From NCBI RefSeq assembly GCF_023159225.1, contig NC_063181.1:23586073-23650072 (forward strand): a DNA stretch of 64,000 nt, written 5' to 3'. The notes under the pieces are model-generated. The model had not been told where the DNA came from. It saw nothing but the letters and a program-made list of their open reading frames with translations, and did no database searches. A program made the position numbers and the translations under genes. This document shows positions 11,781-24,441 of this stretch, in pieces. This stretch comes from Perognathus longimembris pacificus. Its lineage: Eukaryota > Chordata > Mammalia > Rodentia > Heteromyidae. Every line of letters begins with the position of its first letter. The first letter of the stretch is position 1.

Positions 11781-11955
11781 CACATCTGCATCTGAGCAGT
11801 GTGGGGGAGTGGGACGCCTGGCACACCCCCCCCCAGCACACCTGCATCTGAGCAGTGGGGGTGGGGGGGAGTGGTATGCCTGGCACCCCCCCCCCAAGCA
11901 CACCTGCATCTGAGCAGTTTGGGGGAGTGGGACGCCTGGCACCTCCCCCAAGCAA
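11781..11955. repeat. Minisatellite, about 3 units of 57-62 bp, with G and C runs
   Basis: Three tandem units share catctgagcagt...gtgggacgcctggcac and begin near 11781, 11838 and 11900. Each unit has a G run (ggggg or longer) early and a C run (up to 10 C) late, so the units can be distinguished by homopolymer length. Open frames across it on both strands are artefacts of the repeat. Confidence 0.88.
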
Positions 11956-12735
11956 AGGCTCCTCAGAGGGGTGAGCAGAGAGGTGGTTCTGTGTTTTTAT
12001 TTTTCTTTGTTATTTTTTCATCAGGAATGTTGTCACTTGCTTAAACAGTTTTTCAGAGAAGGAACTGTGAGTGGGCCAAGTTTTCCTCGAGGGCAGCAAC
12101 CTCTAGATGATCCTGAAGGGAAAGTCTGATGGCATATTTAAAAAGTTGAACAGTTCAGATAGCTCACAATTTCCCGTTTATTTCTAGCAGCTGGAAACTA
12201 AAAGAAGGCTATTTGTTTGCTGTTATCTTTTTGGCTTAAGATATGTTGCTCAGTAAGCACAGAGCATTGTGTGTGCTGAACTCTTTTGCTGGCGAGTTTG
12301 CTGCCGTCAGGAGCCCATCATCTGGAGGAGCAACTCGGGCACACACAGGAGAGTCAGAGGCATTAGGGGTGGTTTGGGCCTTGAGGCCTGGCTAACACTT
12401 CAGAGGAAAAATGGTAGCTATCAAGCAATTCACAGGTGGGTGATGTGGGGAAGTGATGAGCAAGCGTTAGGTGCTGTCTGATAACCTGAAACACATGAAC
12501 CAGAAACCACACAGGGAAGGCTGTGAGGGGTGGAGAGTGTTCAACCCCAGCCCGAGTCCGGCATTAGGGGCAGGAAGGTGGAGCGGAGCTGGGAAGGTGG
12601 GCTGTGTCCATCATTTCTAACAGTGCTGCTCTCGTTCCATGCCACCACGTGCAAGGTGCTAGACACATGACTAGGTAATGGGCCTCCTTGGTTTAACTTC
12701 CTACTTACCTAAAGGTAATAATAAAAACATTTCCT

Positions 12736-12922
12736 GGGCTGGGAATGTGGCCTGATGGTAAAGTGCTCATCTCGTATACATGAAGCCCTGGGTTCGATTC
12801 CTCAAGCACCACATATATAGAAAAAAGCCGGAAGTGGCGCTGTGGCTCAAGAGGTAGAATGCTAGAGCAAAAAGAAGCTAGGAACAGTGCTCAGGTCCTG
12901 AGTCCATGCCTCAGGACTGGCC

Positions 12923-12987
<65 letters not shown>

Positions 12988-13022
12988 CCTAGAATCAAAC
13001 TCCATAAAAAAAAAAGAAGAGT
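12736..13022 (+). repeat. SINE, type A, with (TA)n-expanded tail and extra tail sequence
   Basis: Sense SINE 12736-12918, then an A run and about 25 TA units (12937-12986), then about 36 bp of other sequence including a second A run. The whole block is flanked by the 15-bp duplication ATAAAAACATTTCCT at 12721-12735 and 13023-13037. So the TA microsatellite and extra sequence arose within, or arrived with, the insertion. Confidence 0.85.
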
Positions 13023-13037
13023 ATAAAAACATTTCCT

Positions 13038-13275
13038 AGCTGATGCTAGTGATTGGTTGGTGCCTGCAATCCTAGCTACCTAGGAGACTGAGATCTGAGT
13101 ATCAAGGTTCAAAGCCAGCCCAGGAAGGAAAGTCCATGAGACTCTTATATCAAAAAAGAACAAAAAGCCAGAAGTGGAGCTGTGGCTCAAGTAGTAGAGT
13201 GCCATCCTTGAGCACAAAAGCTCAGGGACAGCACCCAGGCCCTGAGTTTAAGCCTCAGGACTAGAACCAAAGAAA
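13038..13275 (+). repeat. SINE, type B
   Basis: Sense copy: agctgatgctagtgat, cctaggagactgagatctga, and a right half ending caggccctgagtttaa. Confidence 0.87.
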
Positions 13276-13887
13276 AATTAATAAATGAATTACGTTTATT
13301 TAGCATTGAGCATTTCTAGGAAAATCTACAATGGAGATCTGAAAGATTTCAGATTTCCACACTTAATGTACTTGAAAACACCAAAATTTCCATCATCTAG
13401 AATGAAAATTCTTCTTACCTCCTTTCTAAGTCACCTGTCTTCTTACTTTAGAGACATTTTAACCAGAAGTGTTGATGGGTTAAGTGAAGCTGAAAACATT
13501 CAGGTTACTCATAAACTAAGTTAGTGGACATATTCGAACTAGGCAAAGGTTAATCCTGAAACACTGCTTAAATTATGATTTTTAAACTGTTTTTAAGGAG
13601 GCAGATATGGAAATGAGCAGCGAGTGGAGTTCTCATAGGAATTGTAGTATGAAAATAGTTTAGGGAGTCTAAGAGAATAAAACACTGGCAAAACACAATA
13701 AAAGATGTACCCAAATGCTAGGAAGAGTGACAGAGCTAGGAGTCATGAGTTCGGGGTGGTGTACTGTACCTCTTCATCCTGGCTCACAAAAACCAGTTGT
13801 GCATGTCTCTTTTCAAGTCAGTGTTATCACATGAGTACTTTGAAGATATTATCAGACATACCAGCACTCCACTGCACATTTGAAGGA

Positions 13888-14131
13888 GCTAGGAGCTGGT
13901 GACTTAGACCTGTAATCCTAGTTACTTAGGAAGCTGAGATCTAAGCATGGCGGTTTCAAACCAGCTGGGGCAAGAAAAATCCATGAGGCTCCTGTCTCCA
14001 AATTAACCACCCAAAAGCCAGAAGTAGAGCTGTGGTTCAAGTGGTAGAGTACTAGCCTTGAGCAAAAAAGCTTAGTGATAGTGCCTAGATCCTGAGTTCA
14101 AGCCCCAAGATCAGCACCAAAAAAAGAAAAG
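13888..14131 (+). repeat. SINE, type B
   Basis: Sense copy: agctaggagctggtgac, then gtagagctgtggttcaagtg, and an A-rich tail. Confidence 0.87.
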
Positions 14132-15188
14132 ACCCCATGTACATGACAGCTGGAACAAATTTTCTAATTCTGAAAGACAAGTAATACATGAATATCAAGA
14201 TAGTTCTTGCCATGGAGTTCATTTGCTGGAGGGCAAAGATGGAATAAAGGAATCCTAATAAAAACGTTAAAGAAGCCAAATTATTTAGTGAACATCCAGT
14301 GTGTGTTAGGCAAAGAGGCAAAGAGCTAGGAGGGGACAGTCAGCTAGCCTAGTTTGGACTAAGGCCCTGAAATAAGGACAGGCTCAAGCAGGTCCCCTCG
14401 CGTCTATCTGTCATGGGCCCCACAGTTGTCCCAGATCTTTGAACCAGACCACTTACCAAAGTTGAGGTTCCTCTCTCCCCTCACAGCATGCCAATTCCTG
14501 TGAGGAATCTTCTTTTTCACTCCCACTGTCAAGAATTCAGGCAAGAAATACTTTCCCTGTACTTTGTACTGACGCCTTCTTACCCAACCTGGTTTGATTC
14601 TGATGCTCCCTGAGACACTGATCCTTCATCTCAGTTCTTGAGGAACTTAAGATTCTAATTCACAATTTATACGTTGCTTACTGCCTCAGACCACACTCAC
14701 ATTCTTTACAGTCAGAGATATCTGTTTTCTTCCTAGAGTCCTGTCTCCAACCCCCAGCAAGCACTATTCATATAAAATTAAGCATTATTTCCTTGATAGA
14801 TGAGATTGGCCCTGGAAAGAACATTAGTGGTTTGTTGGTGAAAATGGAGATAGCACACAATGGGAAATAGAGGTAGGAGTTGGAAATCAAAGCATTATGA
14901 TTGGAGGGAAATCAGACAACTCAGCCAGCTTCATTGTAGCCAACAGTCATAGAAATTGTAGCAAAAGTTGTAAGCAGGAGAGATTGTTCCAAGACCTGGA
15001 ATGAAGGACCTGAAAGTAGTCAGCACCCTTCCTGCTCACCTTTTATAGACCAAAACAAGCCCAAGGGGCTGGTTATGCCCTCGGAGGGAACAAGGAAGAA
15101 CAGTCCCATCGTGTGCTAGGAAGGAGAACAAGCAGAAGAATGCCTACTTGTGTAACAGGGTGTTGTATTGTGTTTTCTACCCCTCCAG

Positions 15189-15431
15189 ACTGTTTGCCAG
15201 CCAGTCCTCAGAAGGACAGCCCAAGAATGTCCTGTACGCACATCTCTAGACCTAGAACTGGACCTTCAGGCCTCTCTTACCCGCCAGAGTCGCCTCAACG
15301 ATGAGCTGCAGGCCCTGAGGGACTTGCGGCAAAAGCTGGAGGAGCTGAAAGCACAGGGAGAGACTGACCTCCCTCCGGGTGTGCTGGAGGATGAGCGCTT
15401 CCAGAAGCTCCTGAAACAAGCAGAGAAGCAG
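15189..15431 (+). CDS. WWC2: WWC2 exon: C-terminal coiled coil
   Basis: Exon of 243 bp (81 codons, phase 0), acceptor cccctccag, donor GTACAC. After TVCQPVLRRTAQECPVRTSL it encodes a heptad-rich helix (LDLELDLQASLTRQ, LNDELQALRDLRQKLEELKA), then PPGVLEDERFQKLLKQAEKQ. This C-terminal coiled coil is conserved across WWC proteins and lies next to the aPKC-binding region in KIBRA. It continues into the next coding exon. Confidence 0.95.
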
Positions 15432-15934
15432 GTACACCTCTCGGCTCATCCTGGTTAAGCCTTCCATGTGGGAGGTTGCCAAATTATTCCTGTTCTAGGA
15501 ATATTCCTGTTCCTATTCCTATTCCTCATCCTAGGACTTGCAACATGCCCTTCCCCGCCATTGTAGGACATTCCTTACCTGGAATATTGCTGAAACACTG
15601 CCACCACCAAGTGGTAGATGACACACATCACTTACACACTTAAGGAGAGTGGCAACAGGGATATGGTCCTGGTTATTTCTCCTCAGCATTTCCTCTGGCT
15701 CAGAAAATGACCCAATATATTTGAATTTTCTATGAATAACCCTTTAGATTCATTTACCCCACTAACTAGAAATACATTGCTGGTTTTAGTGCTCCTGACT
15801 TTTTACTTTCCTTCCTAATTTCAAGAGAGATGAGATTTCTTAGCATTCTCTCTTGCCTTTCACCCTAGACACATTTAGACAAAGGAAGAGAAAAATCACT
15901 CATTTAAAAAAAATAGTGTGGGGAACTTACTTTT

Positions 15935-16043
15935 CTTTTGACCAGGTCACACCATGTAGCTCAGGTTGACCTTAAAGCATCAGTCCTCCTGCCTCAGTCT
16001 CCAGAGTGGCAGGAGTTCAGGCATGCACCACCACGCCCAGCCA
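15935..16043 (-). repeat. B1-like SINE, antisense
   Basis: Antisense B1: caccatgtagctcaggttga, cctcctgcctcagtctcc, caccaccacgcccagcc. Confidence 0.8.
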
Positions 16044-16491
16044 AAGTAGAATCCTTAAAGAGGACTGTTTCTAGTATTCTGTCACCCAGTGTTACTGAAC
16101 TTTTAAAAATCTGTATGTATATGAAACTGATTTATTATCCCAGGATTAACATTTGTATTTTGGCCATAGGACTGTATATTCACATCTGTATCTGGTCTAT
16201 AAATAGAAGTTTTCCAATAGCTGAAATATTAGAAATGCTTAAATATTTTCTTTCAACCTCTTTGGGTAGGAATCTGAAAGAGAGTCCTTGACCATCCTTG
16301 AACTAATAGAAAGTGTCCATAGCATAAATTTCTTTCTAGCCTTCTAGTTGCAGTACTATTGGGAACATTTTAAGTCATTTAACTAGTGGTACCGTTACTA
16401 AGTGAAACTCAGAAATATAATACTGAATTTCAAGAACCAAACATATCAGTAATTTTTATAGGAGTTCTAAGCAACAAAACATATTACTACC

Positions 16492-16715
16492 TAGCTGAGC
16501 ATGGTGATGTATGCTTATTTATAATCCCAGCTCCTCTGGCGATGAAGACGGGAGGATTGCAAGTTCAAAGCCAACCTGAAGAAAAGTTAGCAAGACTATC
16601 TCAAGAACAAACAAAAGGGCTGAAGGAGTGATCAAGTGGTAGAGCTCTTGCTACCACGAGGAAGAGACCCTGAGTTCAATCCCCACTAGTGCAAAAAAAA
16701 AAAAGAAAGAAAGAA
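16492..16715 (+). repeat. B1 + ID composite SINE
   Basis: Left B1-like arm (agctgagcatggtgatg, aatcccagctcctctgg), right ID-like arm (atcaagtggtagagctcttg, gagttcaatccccact), A tail. The right arm differs from the common type B right half. Confidence 0.75.
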
Positions 16716-16746
16716 AACAACCTGTCTCTGTTCTACCTCATAGAAG

Positions 16747-16788
16747 GACACACACACACACGCACACACACACACACACACACACGCA
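16747..16788. repeat. (CA)n microsatellite
   Basis: CA run with two CG interruptions. Confidence 0.9.
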
Positions 16789-17189
16789 TTTTAGGGAATG
16801 TTATCTTGCTAGTTCAGAGTTGAATTGTAGGCCTGTAGTTCAGAGTTGAATTGTAGACCTGACATGATAAAGGAGGTGACCCAGATACACCAGGCCCACA
16901 AGACTGATCTGTTCTGGGGAGACAGGAAAGGTGGTGTGGGCAGGGAGAACATTCATACTTGGAAAGACCACATAGGCTCCGAACGCTGCACTAGCGCGGG
17001 CCCAGATAAATGCCAGTCCCAGAAAGTTCTTTGACTAAGAGCCTGCCAGAGAGTGGGCCCACAGAAGACTATGACTTAACAAAATGGAAGGAGCTACTGT
17101 TTTGTTCTTTTTTAAATAGCATTTTTATTGTTATACTGTTTGTAACCTCAGTAAGAATAATCATTTTTACCCTCTTGCATCTTTCTAGT

Positions 17190-17316
17190 TTTTTAGTTGT
17201 TTATTGGAGATAAAGAGTCTCATGAACTTTCTTACAGGCTGGCTTCAAATCACAATTCTCAGATCTCAGCCTCCTGAGTAGCTAAGATTATGGGCATGAG
17301 CCACCACTGCTTGGCT
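17190..17316 (-). repeat. SINE, type B left half only, antisense
   Basis: Antisense left arm: attggagataaagagtctca, ctcagcctcctgagtagct, gagccaccactgcttggct. The shared right half is missing. Confidence 0.8.
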
Positions 17317-17929
17317 CCTCTTGGATCTTTTAGTTCAGCATCAGAAATAAATTCAAGTGTGTTCTCTGAGACCAACTTTATTAGCATAGAAAAACATACC
17401 CTTTTGACTCTTCTGACTCAAGAGCTTTCAAAGTTGGAGTTTTACAACTCTATAAACAGAAGTTGTTATCTTTGGGGGTTTAATGCCTGACGGTTTCTAG
17501 TTTGTTTTGAAAGGAAATTTCAGATCCTTAGATATCAGTAATTATTAAACTTTGAAATTTAATTTTTTACTTAATAACAAATTCTGAGCCATTTAGAAAT
17601 TGCTTATTTTAGTTTGTGTTGATATCTAATCTCTATTTTGAAGAAGCTCAATAAAGCAGACAGTTAGCTTTTGAAAGAAAAGAATGGTTCTCTGACAACA
17701 TTGATTGTTAGTTAGGCTTTGAAAGTTAAGCATCTTCCCAAAAGACTTGATCCTCAGCTGGTGTCCCATTGAGAAGTGATTAGATCTTGAGGGTACTAAC
17801 CTCATCAATAGACTACTCCATTGATGACATGTAGTGTGTAATGGGCTGTTAGGAGGTGGAGCTGTTGGAGGAAGTAGTTCCCTAGATGTGCCTTTGAAGG
17901 GTGTGTCTCATCCTCTGTTTCTCTCTGTC

Positions 17930-18000
17930 TCTAGAGTGTGTCTCTGTCTGTCTGTCTCTTTCCCTCTCCTCCCTCTCTTTCTCTCTGCCTCTGCCTCATC
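17930..18000. repeat. CT/CTGT-rich low-complexity tract
   Basis: Pyrimidine-rich run of TCTC, TCTG and TCCC units. Confidence 0.8.
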
Positions 18001-18667
18001 ATGCAAGTCACTAGTCCAACTCCTTATTATGTTGGAAAGTCGGCCTGATAGTCCTCATTATTTTTGTCCCTAGAACAGCATAACTGATTGGTATGTCAAG
18101 CATGAGAAATACAAACAAACAAGGGGCCTCAGGGATCTGGGCACCCTAGTGCACTGGCCACTTTTGCCCTGTCATTGTAATTATTTTCCCAGATGGTGAC
18201 TATGAGATCATTTCATGAGATGCTAGAAACAAAACAGCCCAAAATTTCTGTTTCAGAACAGCCTGTCAGGAGAGTTGAGGGTCAAGTACAAAACAGTGGC
18301 ACCTTACAGAGAATCCCTAGGAAGTCCTAGCTGCTGAGATCCGATGTCCTTGCCCTTGCCATTTCCCATTCTTGCCTCAGAACTAGAGTCTCCAGAAAGG
18401 TGCTGCCAGACCTATATGGGGTATTTGATTCTTAAAAACCTCAACACAGCACAACTTCTTGGGATCAAAGCTGAGTATGATTGACCTTGCTAGTTGAGTT
18501 AATGCTATATCTGATGCATTTTGCTCACAGAACAGGCCTTTGTTGCCTGTGTGGCATTGGTCACTTATGTAAGGCAAAATCTGGTCACTAGAGCTCAGAA
18601 CTGCCCAGGCATACTTTGAATATCACAGCCTTTTTCTCGTTGGAGTAAGAATTCTAAAGCTTCAGGG

Positions 18668-18742
18668 TTGTGGTAATAAAACTCAGTAGTAGAGTGCTTG
18701 CCTGGTAGACACAAAGCCTGGGGTTCCCTCTCCAGCACACAT
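18668..18742 (+). repeat. ID-like SINE
   Basis: Sense ID: actcagtagtagagtgcttg, acaaagcctggggttccctc. Followed by a GGAA-rich tail. Confidence 0.75.
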
Positions 18743-18786
18743 TAGGAAGGAAGGAAAGGAAACGAGGGAAGGGGAGGAAGGCAAAT

Positions 18787-19390
18787 TTTTTTTTTTTCAA
18801 ATTTTTATTATCAAACTGATGTACAGAGAGGTTACATTTTCATACATTAGGCACTGGATACATTACTTGTACTGTTTCTTTCCTTGTCCCTCATACTCCC
18901 CTCCCTCCTCCCCTTTTCCCTTTCCCCCCATGCGGTGTTCAGTTCACTTACACCAAACAGTTTTGCAAGTATTGCTTTTGTAGTTGTTTTTCTTTTTTTA
19001 CCCTGTGTCTCTCAATTTTGGTATTCCCTTTCAATTTCCTAGTTCTAATACCAGTATACATGGTTTCCAATATACTCAGATAAGATTACAGAGATAGTGT
19101 AGGTACAACCACAGGAAGGTGATACAAGAACATCGTCAATAATAGAAGCTACAGATACACATAGGAAGTTGAAAGTAGTTACAACCGTGATATAACAGTC
19201 ATTTCCATAACATGGAGTTCATTTCACTTAGCATCATCTTATGTGATCATAAGGGTATAGCTATTGGGCTCCTGTGATCCTCTGCTGTGGCTTGCCTAAA
19301 CCTGTACTAATTATTCCCAATAAGGGAGACCATAGAGTCCATGTTTCTTTGGGTCTGGCTCACTTCACTTAGTATAATTTTTTCCAAGTC
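18787..19390 (-). mobile_element. 5'-truncated L1 3' end, antisense, with target-site duplication
   Basis: Starts with the poly-T complement of the A tail, then the complement of an L1 3' UTR (gatgtacagagaggttacat) and the last part of ORF2 (complement of ccagacccaaagaaacatgg). An 11-bp duplication GGAAGGCAAAT lies at 18776-18786 and 19391-19401. It identifies the same L1 lineage as the fragments at 715-821 and 63752-64000. Confidence 0.88.
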
Positions 19391-19589
19391 GGAAGGCAAA
19401 TATTTGAGAACCAAGATTCCCCTATCTTATCCAGTGTAGGATATAAGCAGGTTTCACTCCTGTTTTGGAAACTGTTATATAAAGAGTGACACTTTGGAAT
19501 TCTCTTTGGTAAAATTGTACTACTATAAATATTAACTTGTGAATTATTATAATCATCTGAAAATAGGTTACATCAATTAGAAATATAGT

Positions 19590-19916
19590 TATCTCTTTTT
19601 GGTGACAGTGGTACTGAGATTTAAACTTAAAACCTTATGATTGCTACATAAATACTCTGTCACTTGAGCCACACCTAAGCCCTTCTTTGCTCTGTTTATA
19701 TTTTGAGATAGTTGTGGGTTTTGCTTAACAGCCTAGACCATGGTTCTTTTATTTCCTTTCCTTATGGGATGATGCTTATACTCCGCCATACCCACCTTTT
19801 ATTGGTTGAGATTAGGGAGTCTCATGAGCTTTGTGCTCCATCTGGCTTCGAACTGTGAACCTCTTGATCTCAGCCTCTCAGAGTAGCTAGTATAACAAGT
19901 ATGAGCACCTACTAGC
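19590..19916 (-). repeat. Old composite SINE (ID + B1-like), antisense
   Basis: ID-like block (tactgagatttaaactt, ctgtcacttgagccac) followed by a B1-like left arm (gatctcagcctctcagagta). Highly diverged; limits approximate. Confidence 0.6.
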
Positions 19917-22343
19917 CTAGAAATCTAGTTATCTTACCAGGGGATTTCTGATCTATGTTATTCTAGTGAGCTAGCAGTTAGTTGATTTCAAGATCATTTT
20001 ACTCACCAGGATAATAAGGGAACAGAGCCTGAAGAGCTTTCTCTTAGGATTGTAACAGACCCTGGTATAGTGGAGAAAGGAAGTATACTAAACCTTTCCA
20101 AGCAGGTGGTGGTGCCCTCATGGTCTGATCACCTGGGAGGAGGCAGACATTCAAACCATAGTAGAGACCATGCCCTCCATCCCTCCTGTTCTGTCTCATG
20201 GCAGTTTTATATCGAAATAGGGAGGTACATTTTTGGAGCTTTGAAAGTGTGTCTGAGCACAGATAGATTTTATCTATATTTTAACCCATTCTGTAGATAG
20301 ATAAACTATGTGTATCAAGCATTATCTACTGAGATTTGTCTTAACCAGCTCTGTGAAAATTGACTTTCATCCTGCACCTTTCATTGTGGCTGCAGAAACT
20401 GGTAATAACCATTGATGTATCTCCCCTAGTTCCCCTTCACTTCTTTCATCCACTTGTTATATGCATGTGGCACTCCAACACACACACACGCCTTTCCTTC
20501 TCACCATTTCCCCGCTGTGTTGGGGATTTGTGAGATTTTCAGCAGGATGATCATAAAGTGTGTAACGATGAGCAAAGAGCCTGCCAGTTCCCATAAAAAA
20601 ATATGGCTCCCAAAAAAGCAGCGAATCGAAGGCAGCAGCCCATCCTGGCTCTGCTTCCCTTGGCAGGGAAAGCTGTCAGGTGTCAGGGTCACACTCCATA
20701 ACCTTCCTCCTGTGTGGCTGGAAGTCTCCCTTGTAGCTTGCCATAAATACTGGATCTTAGTTAGTGTCCGCTTGTACTGTACAACCCCCTTAGGAAGCGG
20801 AGCAAGAAGCTGAAAACTGCACATGAAGACAGGATTGTCTTCCTTGTTTCCATTAGATTTCTTTACAGGATGGTGAGTAAATCACTGGATCTTTCTGCAT
20901 GTTAGGCTCCCATCATGTATACTGCGGGTTAATCATCCCTGGCTGGCGTCTGGGGCTTAGGGAATGGCTTCTGGTCCTCAGGAACCAGGCGACAGGGAGC
21001 TGTTTGCCAGAAGAGGGTGTTCTTCCAAAGGAGCTGTGTTGCTTACAAAGCAGAAATTCCCTACCCGTGCCCCCCCCCCCGCAGTGTTTCTCTGTCAAAA
21101 TGCCAAACTTTTATGGTGCTAGACTTTTTTAAAACCTCCAGTAAAACATATGTTAACACTTGTAAGAGTTAGAAACTACCAAAAATTACATGAAACATAA
21201 ACATAACCTCATTTAACAAAAATAAATCTTAATGGTCACATCCAAATATTCAGTATTGAGATTTAACTGTCTACAAAGTTGATTATGATTGATCAACAGC
21301 CAATAAAAATTCTGTGCCATACTGTATCACCCATAGGTAGTTAACTTTAGAGAAAGTTATTGATATAGGTATGGATATAAATCTATATGCACCGGGACTA
21401 ATACAGTTTGGTATGAAGTGTGTATTCAGAAGGAAAGGGAATGTCTTCATGTATTTCATACCCAATCTTATTTTGTATAAAAATACTGCCAACTTCCAAA
21501 GTAATTTTCCAGTAACCACAAAATGCCGGTATTTGCAAACATCAGCACCATTGGATTAGGTAGAGGAGCAGTCAGAATTGTGTTCTCTGGGGCATGTGGT
21601 AGAGTCCTGGTCGATGCATGGAAGAGAACCCCAACAGCCCATTGTATTTCTGATCTGGTTAAATACATTTCTGGCTAAAGAGTGAGTCAAGTGGTCTTAT
21701 CTTTTGATGATCCACCATGTACGTTCTTTCCCTGGCTTTTCCTGATCTGTTTCGTTTGAGTCTATCAGCACACGGCTATTTCAAGATTGGTTGAGTCTTT
21801 TATAGTAAGACTGAGGATTTGAGTAGCAGCAGTACTTTAGTATAATTACTATTTTAGTAATTTGATAAACTACACACATGATAGAAGTCATTTCTTTGTG
21901 CATATTAAACCTTCCTGAGACCTGTTAAAGTCATCCATTTGCTAAAGACAGGGATTGACAAAGTGTCTAAAATACCGCGTTTATCCCCTTGAACCTGAAT
22001 TACATAAATTCATGAGCTCCAGGTGATTACCCCATCAGTTCCAAAGCCGTTGAAAGAATTATCACCTTAAAATATAGCCTGCTTTTATAGACAAAACTTT
22101 TCAAAAGAGGGAGCAGTAAAAAGAAAAATACACGGAAAAGGGCTTATTTTGTAATGGAGAAAATGAGATGTCATTGCAGTGCATTATTCTCATCAGCAAA
22201 ATACTAAGGATGTCCTATTGTAGGATGCTCAACTTTCCTGTGTGTATGTGTAACTGATTCTGTACCCATGCTTGCAGAATATATATGTTTGTGAAATCTT
22301 ATCTTTCTTGAAATTGCCACTGTTGTGGGTTTTTTGTTTGTTT

Positions 22344-22786
22344 TGCCAGTTCTGGGCCTGGATGCTGTCCCTGAGCTTTTGTGCTCAAGACTAGCATTCT
22401 ACCACTTGAACCACAACAGCTTTACTTCTGGCTTTTTTTTTTTTTTCACTTAGTTGGGGATAAGAATCTCGAATTTCACAGACTGTGGCTCGGAATGTGA
22501 CTTAGTGGTAGAGTGCTTGCCTAGCACGCATGAAGCCCTGGGTTCGATTCCTCAGCACCGCATAAACAGAAAAAGCCAGAAGTGGCTCCAAGTGATAAAG
22601 TGTTAGCCTTGAGCAAAAAGAAGCCAGAGACAGAGCCCAGGCCCTGAGTCCAAGCCCCAGGACTGGCAAAAAAAAAAAAAAAAAAAAGAATCTCACAGAC
22701 TTTTCTACCCCTGCCAGTATCAAACCACCTCAGGTCTCAGCCTCCTGGGTAGCTCAGATTACAGGCATGAGCCACCAGTGACCGGC
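22344..22786 (-). repeat. SINE, type B, antisense, split by a type A SINE
   Basis: Right half at 22344-22483 and left half at 22686-22786 (ctcagcctcctgggtagctc, gagccaccagtgaccggc). They are separated by a sense type A SINE inserted at the conserved 'agtctcacagac' point of the host SINE. Confidence 0.88.
22484..22685 (+). repeat. SINE, type A, nested inside a type B SINE
   Basis: Sense copy with tRNA-like head (gtggtagagtgcttgcctag, gggttcgattcctcagc) and A tail. Flanking duplication AAGAATCTCACAGAC is exact at 22686-22700; the 5' copy at 22462-22483 has seven extra bases (gaattt plus slippage) inside it. Confidence 0.88.
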
Positions 22787-22844
22787 AACCACCATATTTT
22801 TATTTTTAGATTTAAGGTAATGTAGAGGACTAATATTTATTTGT

Positions 22845-23110
22845 CTATTTTTGTGCTACTGGGTTTGAACTCATGGCCCTGCTCCCCACCAGGGCTTACT
22901 TGCCTCCTATTTCACACTTGCTTCTATAGTTGTGATGGCAGAGTGCATCCCCATGCCAGCTGCCTCCTGACCTAACCCTCCCACATAGGTGGAGGACAAA
23001 CATGAAGAAGGGATTGCACCAACTTCTTGCCCGAGCTGGCCTCAAACTGCCAGCTTCCTGATCTCAGCCTCCTAAATAGCTAGGATGACAGGTATGAGGC
23101 ACCTTTAGCT
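22845..23110 (-). repeat. Old composite SINE, antisense
   Basis: ctactgggtttgaactcatg at one end and gatctcagcctcctaaatagc near the other, with unrelated intervening sequence. Degenerate. Confidence 0.55.
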
Positions 23111-24209
23111 AGCCACTTTGAGACTATTTATTAAATAAAAAAACTTTAAATAGCACATGCTTATGGTGCAAAATAATGCAGAACTTTGTAAAGCAAAAAA
23201 CAGTAAATTCCTCTTGGAATCCCATTCTCAGTACATGGCCTTTCAATACTCACTTCTCCCCTCTCGTCTCTCTTTCTCACTCTTGCTCACTTACCCCCTC
23301 TGTAGGATCTCTCACACTCTCAGACGTCATAGTGTATGTAGCCCAGGCTAGCCTTCTGACTGCCACCATGCCTGGCATTTTAGTTGTTCTGCATTCTTTG
23401 TGTATATGTATACGTTTGTGTTTCTTGGCAGTTACACTAAAATAAGAGATACACATCCCTAATTTGTTTTTTTCCCGTCTCATTTAATAGCTTTTCATAT
23501 TAGTCAATGTAATTTTTAAAAATGTGTCTGTACATGTTTATACCTTTCTGATTACAGTACTATTTTCAACGCATAAACTCCTCATGAAGGAATTGCTGGT
23601 AACATGGATTTTCCTGAACCACAGTCAGAGATCTTGTCTTTGTCTTGTCTGTTAATTCTGAAGCCCTTGTTTCTTGGTTTTCTGGCCTTGAAGGTATCTG
23701 AGACACTAGGTGATTATGAAAAGACCAGTCTTTAATTCCCTTTTTGCCAGCACTAGTCTTATCTCCTTCTAAAGTTGGTAACTGCTTAAGTGACAGAAGC
23801 TGTTAGCTTTTCAGGTCCTGAAGGACCCCAATTATGGGAGTGTCCATCAACTCAATTGCAGACTGTAGACATCCGTCTTTAACAGAACTCCTCTTCCTTT
23901 CATCTGTGTGCTCCGGCTTCAGTTGATGACTCTTGTAAGACTTTGCACTCAGCTGCAAAAGCAGCAAACCAGCACCAAGCTTCTAGTCATCCAGACCTTT
24001 AGCTGCTCCCATTGCGACTAGTGGCCTCCACTCAGCAATACCAGATTCCATCCCGTGGAGGCCATGGGGGGAGAGGGGAGCTGGCCCATACTGGAGGAGC
24101 CCGCTGGGAACTAAGTCTTCCAGCCTTTGCCCCACATTAGCGGCCACCACCTTTGGCTCCTAAGAAGATTTGATGCCTGAGAAAACATTAACAATATTAG
24201 GTACATGAT

Positions 24210-24441
24210 TTTTTTTTCTGGTCCCAAGGCTTGAACTCAGGGCTTGGGCTTTAACCCTGAGCCTCTCTGTACTCAAGGCTAGCGTTCTACCACTTGAGCC
24301 ATAGCGCCACTTCTAGCTTTTTATGAGTAGTTTATTGGAATTAAGAGTCTCACAGACAGACTCTCCTGCCCTGGCTGGCTTTGAACCATGATCCTCAGAT
24401 CTCAGCTTCCTGAGTAGCTAGGATGAGCCACCAGCACTTGG
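24210..24441 (-). repeat. SINE, type B, antisense
   Basis: aaggcttgaactcagggctt, ctcaaggctagcgttctacc, gatctcagcttcctgagtag, caccagcacttggct. Confidence 0.87.

Larger units (their letters stand above)
11269..15188 (+). other. WWC2: WWC2 intron
   Basis: A 3.9-kb intron. It contains a G/C-run minisatellite (11781-11955), a SINE with a TA-expanded tail (12736-13022) and two type B SINEs. The remainder is unique sequence. Confidence 0.85.

Noticed and set aside
11781..11955. CRISPR-like repeat array
   Set aside because: Contiguous minisatellite units without spacers in a vertebrate intron.
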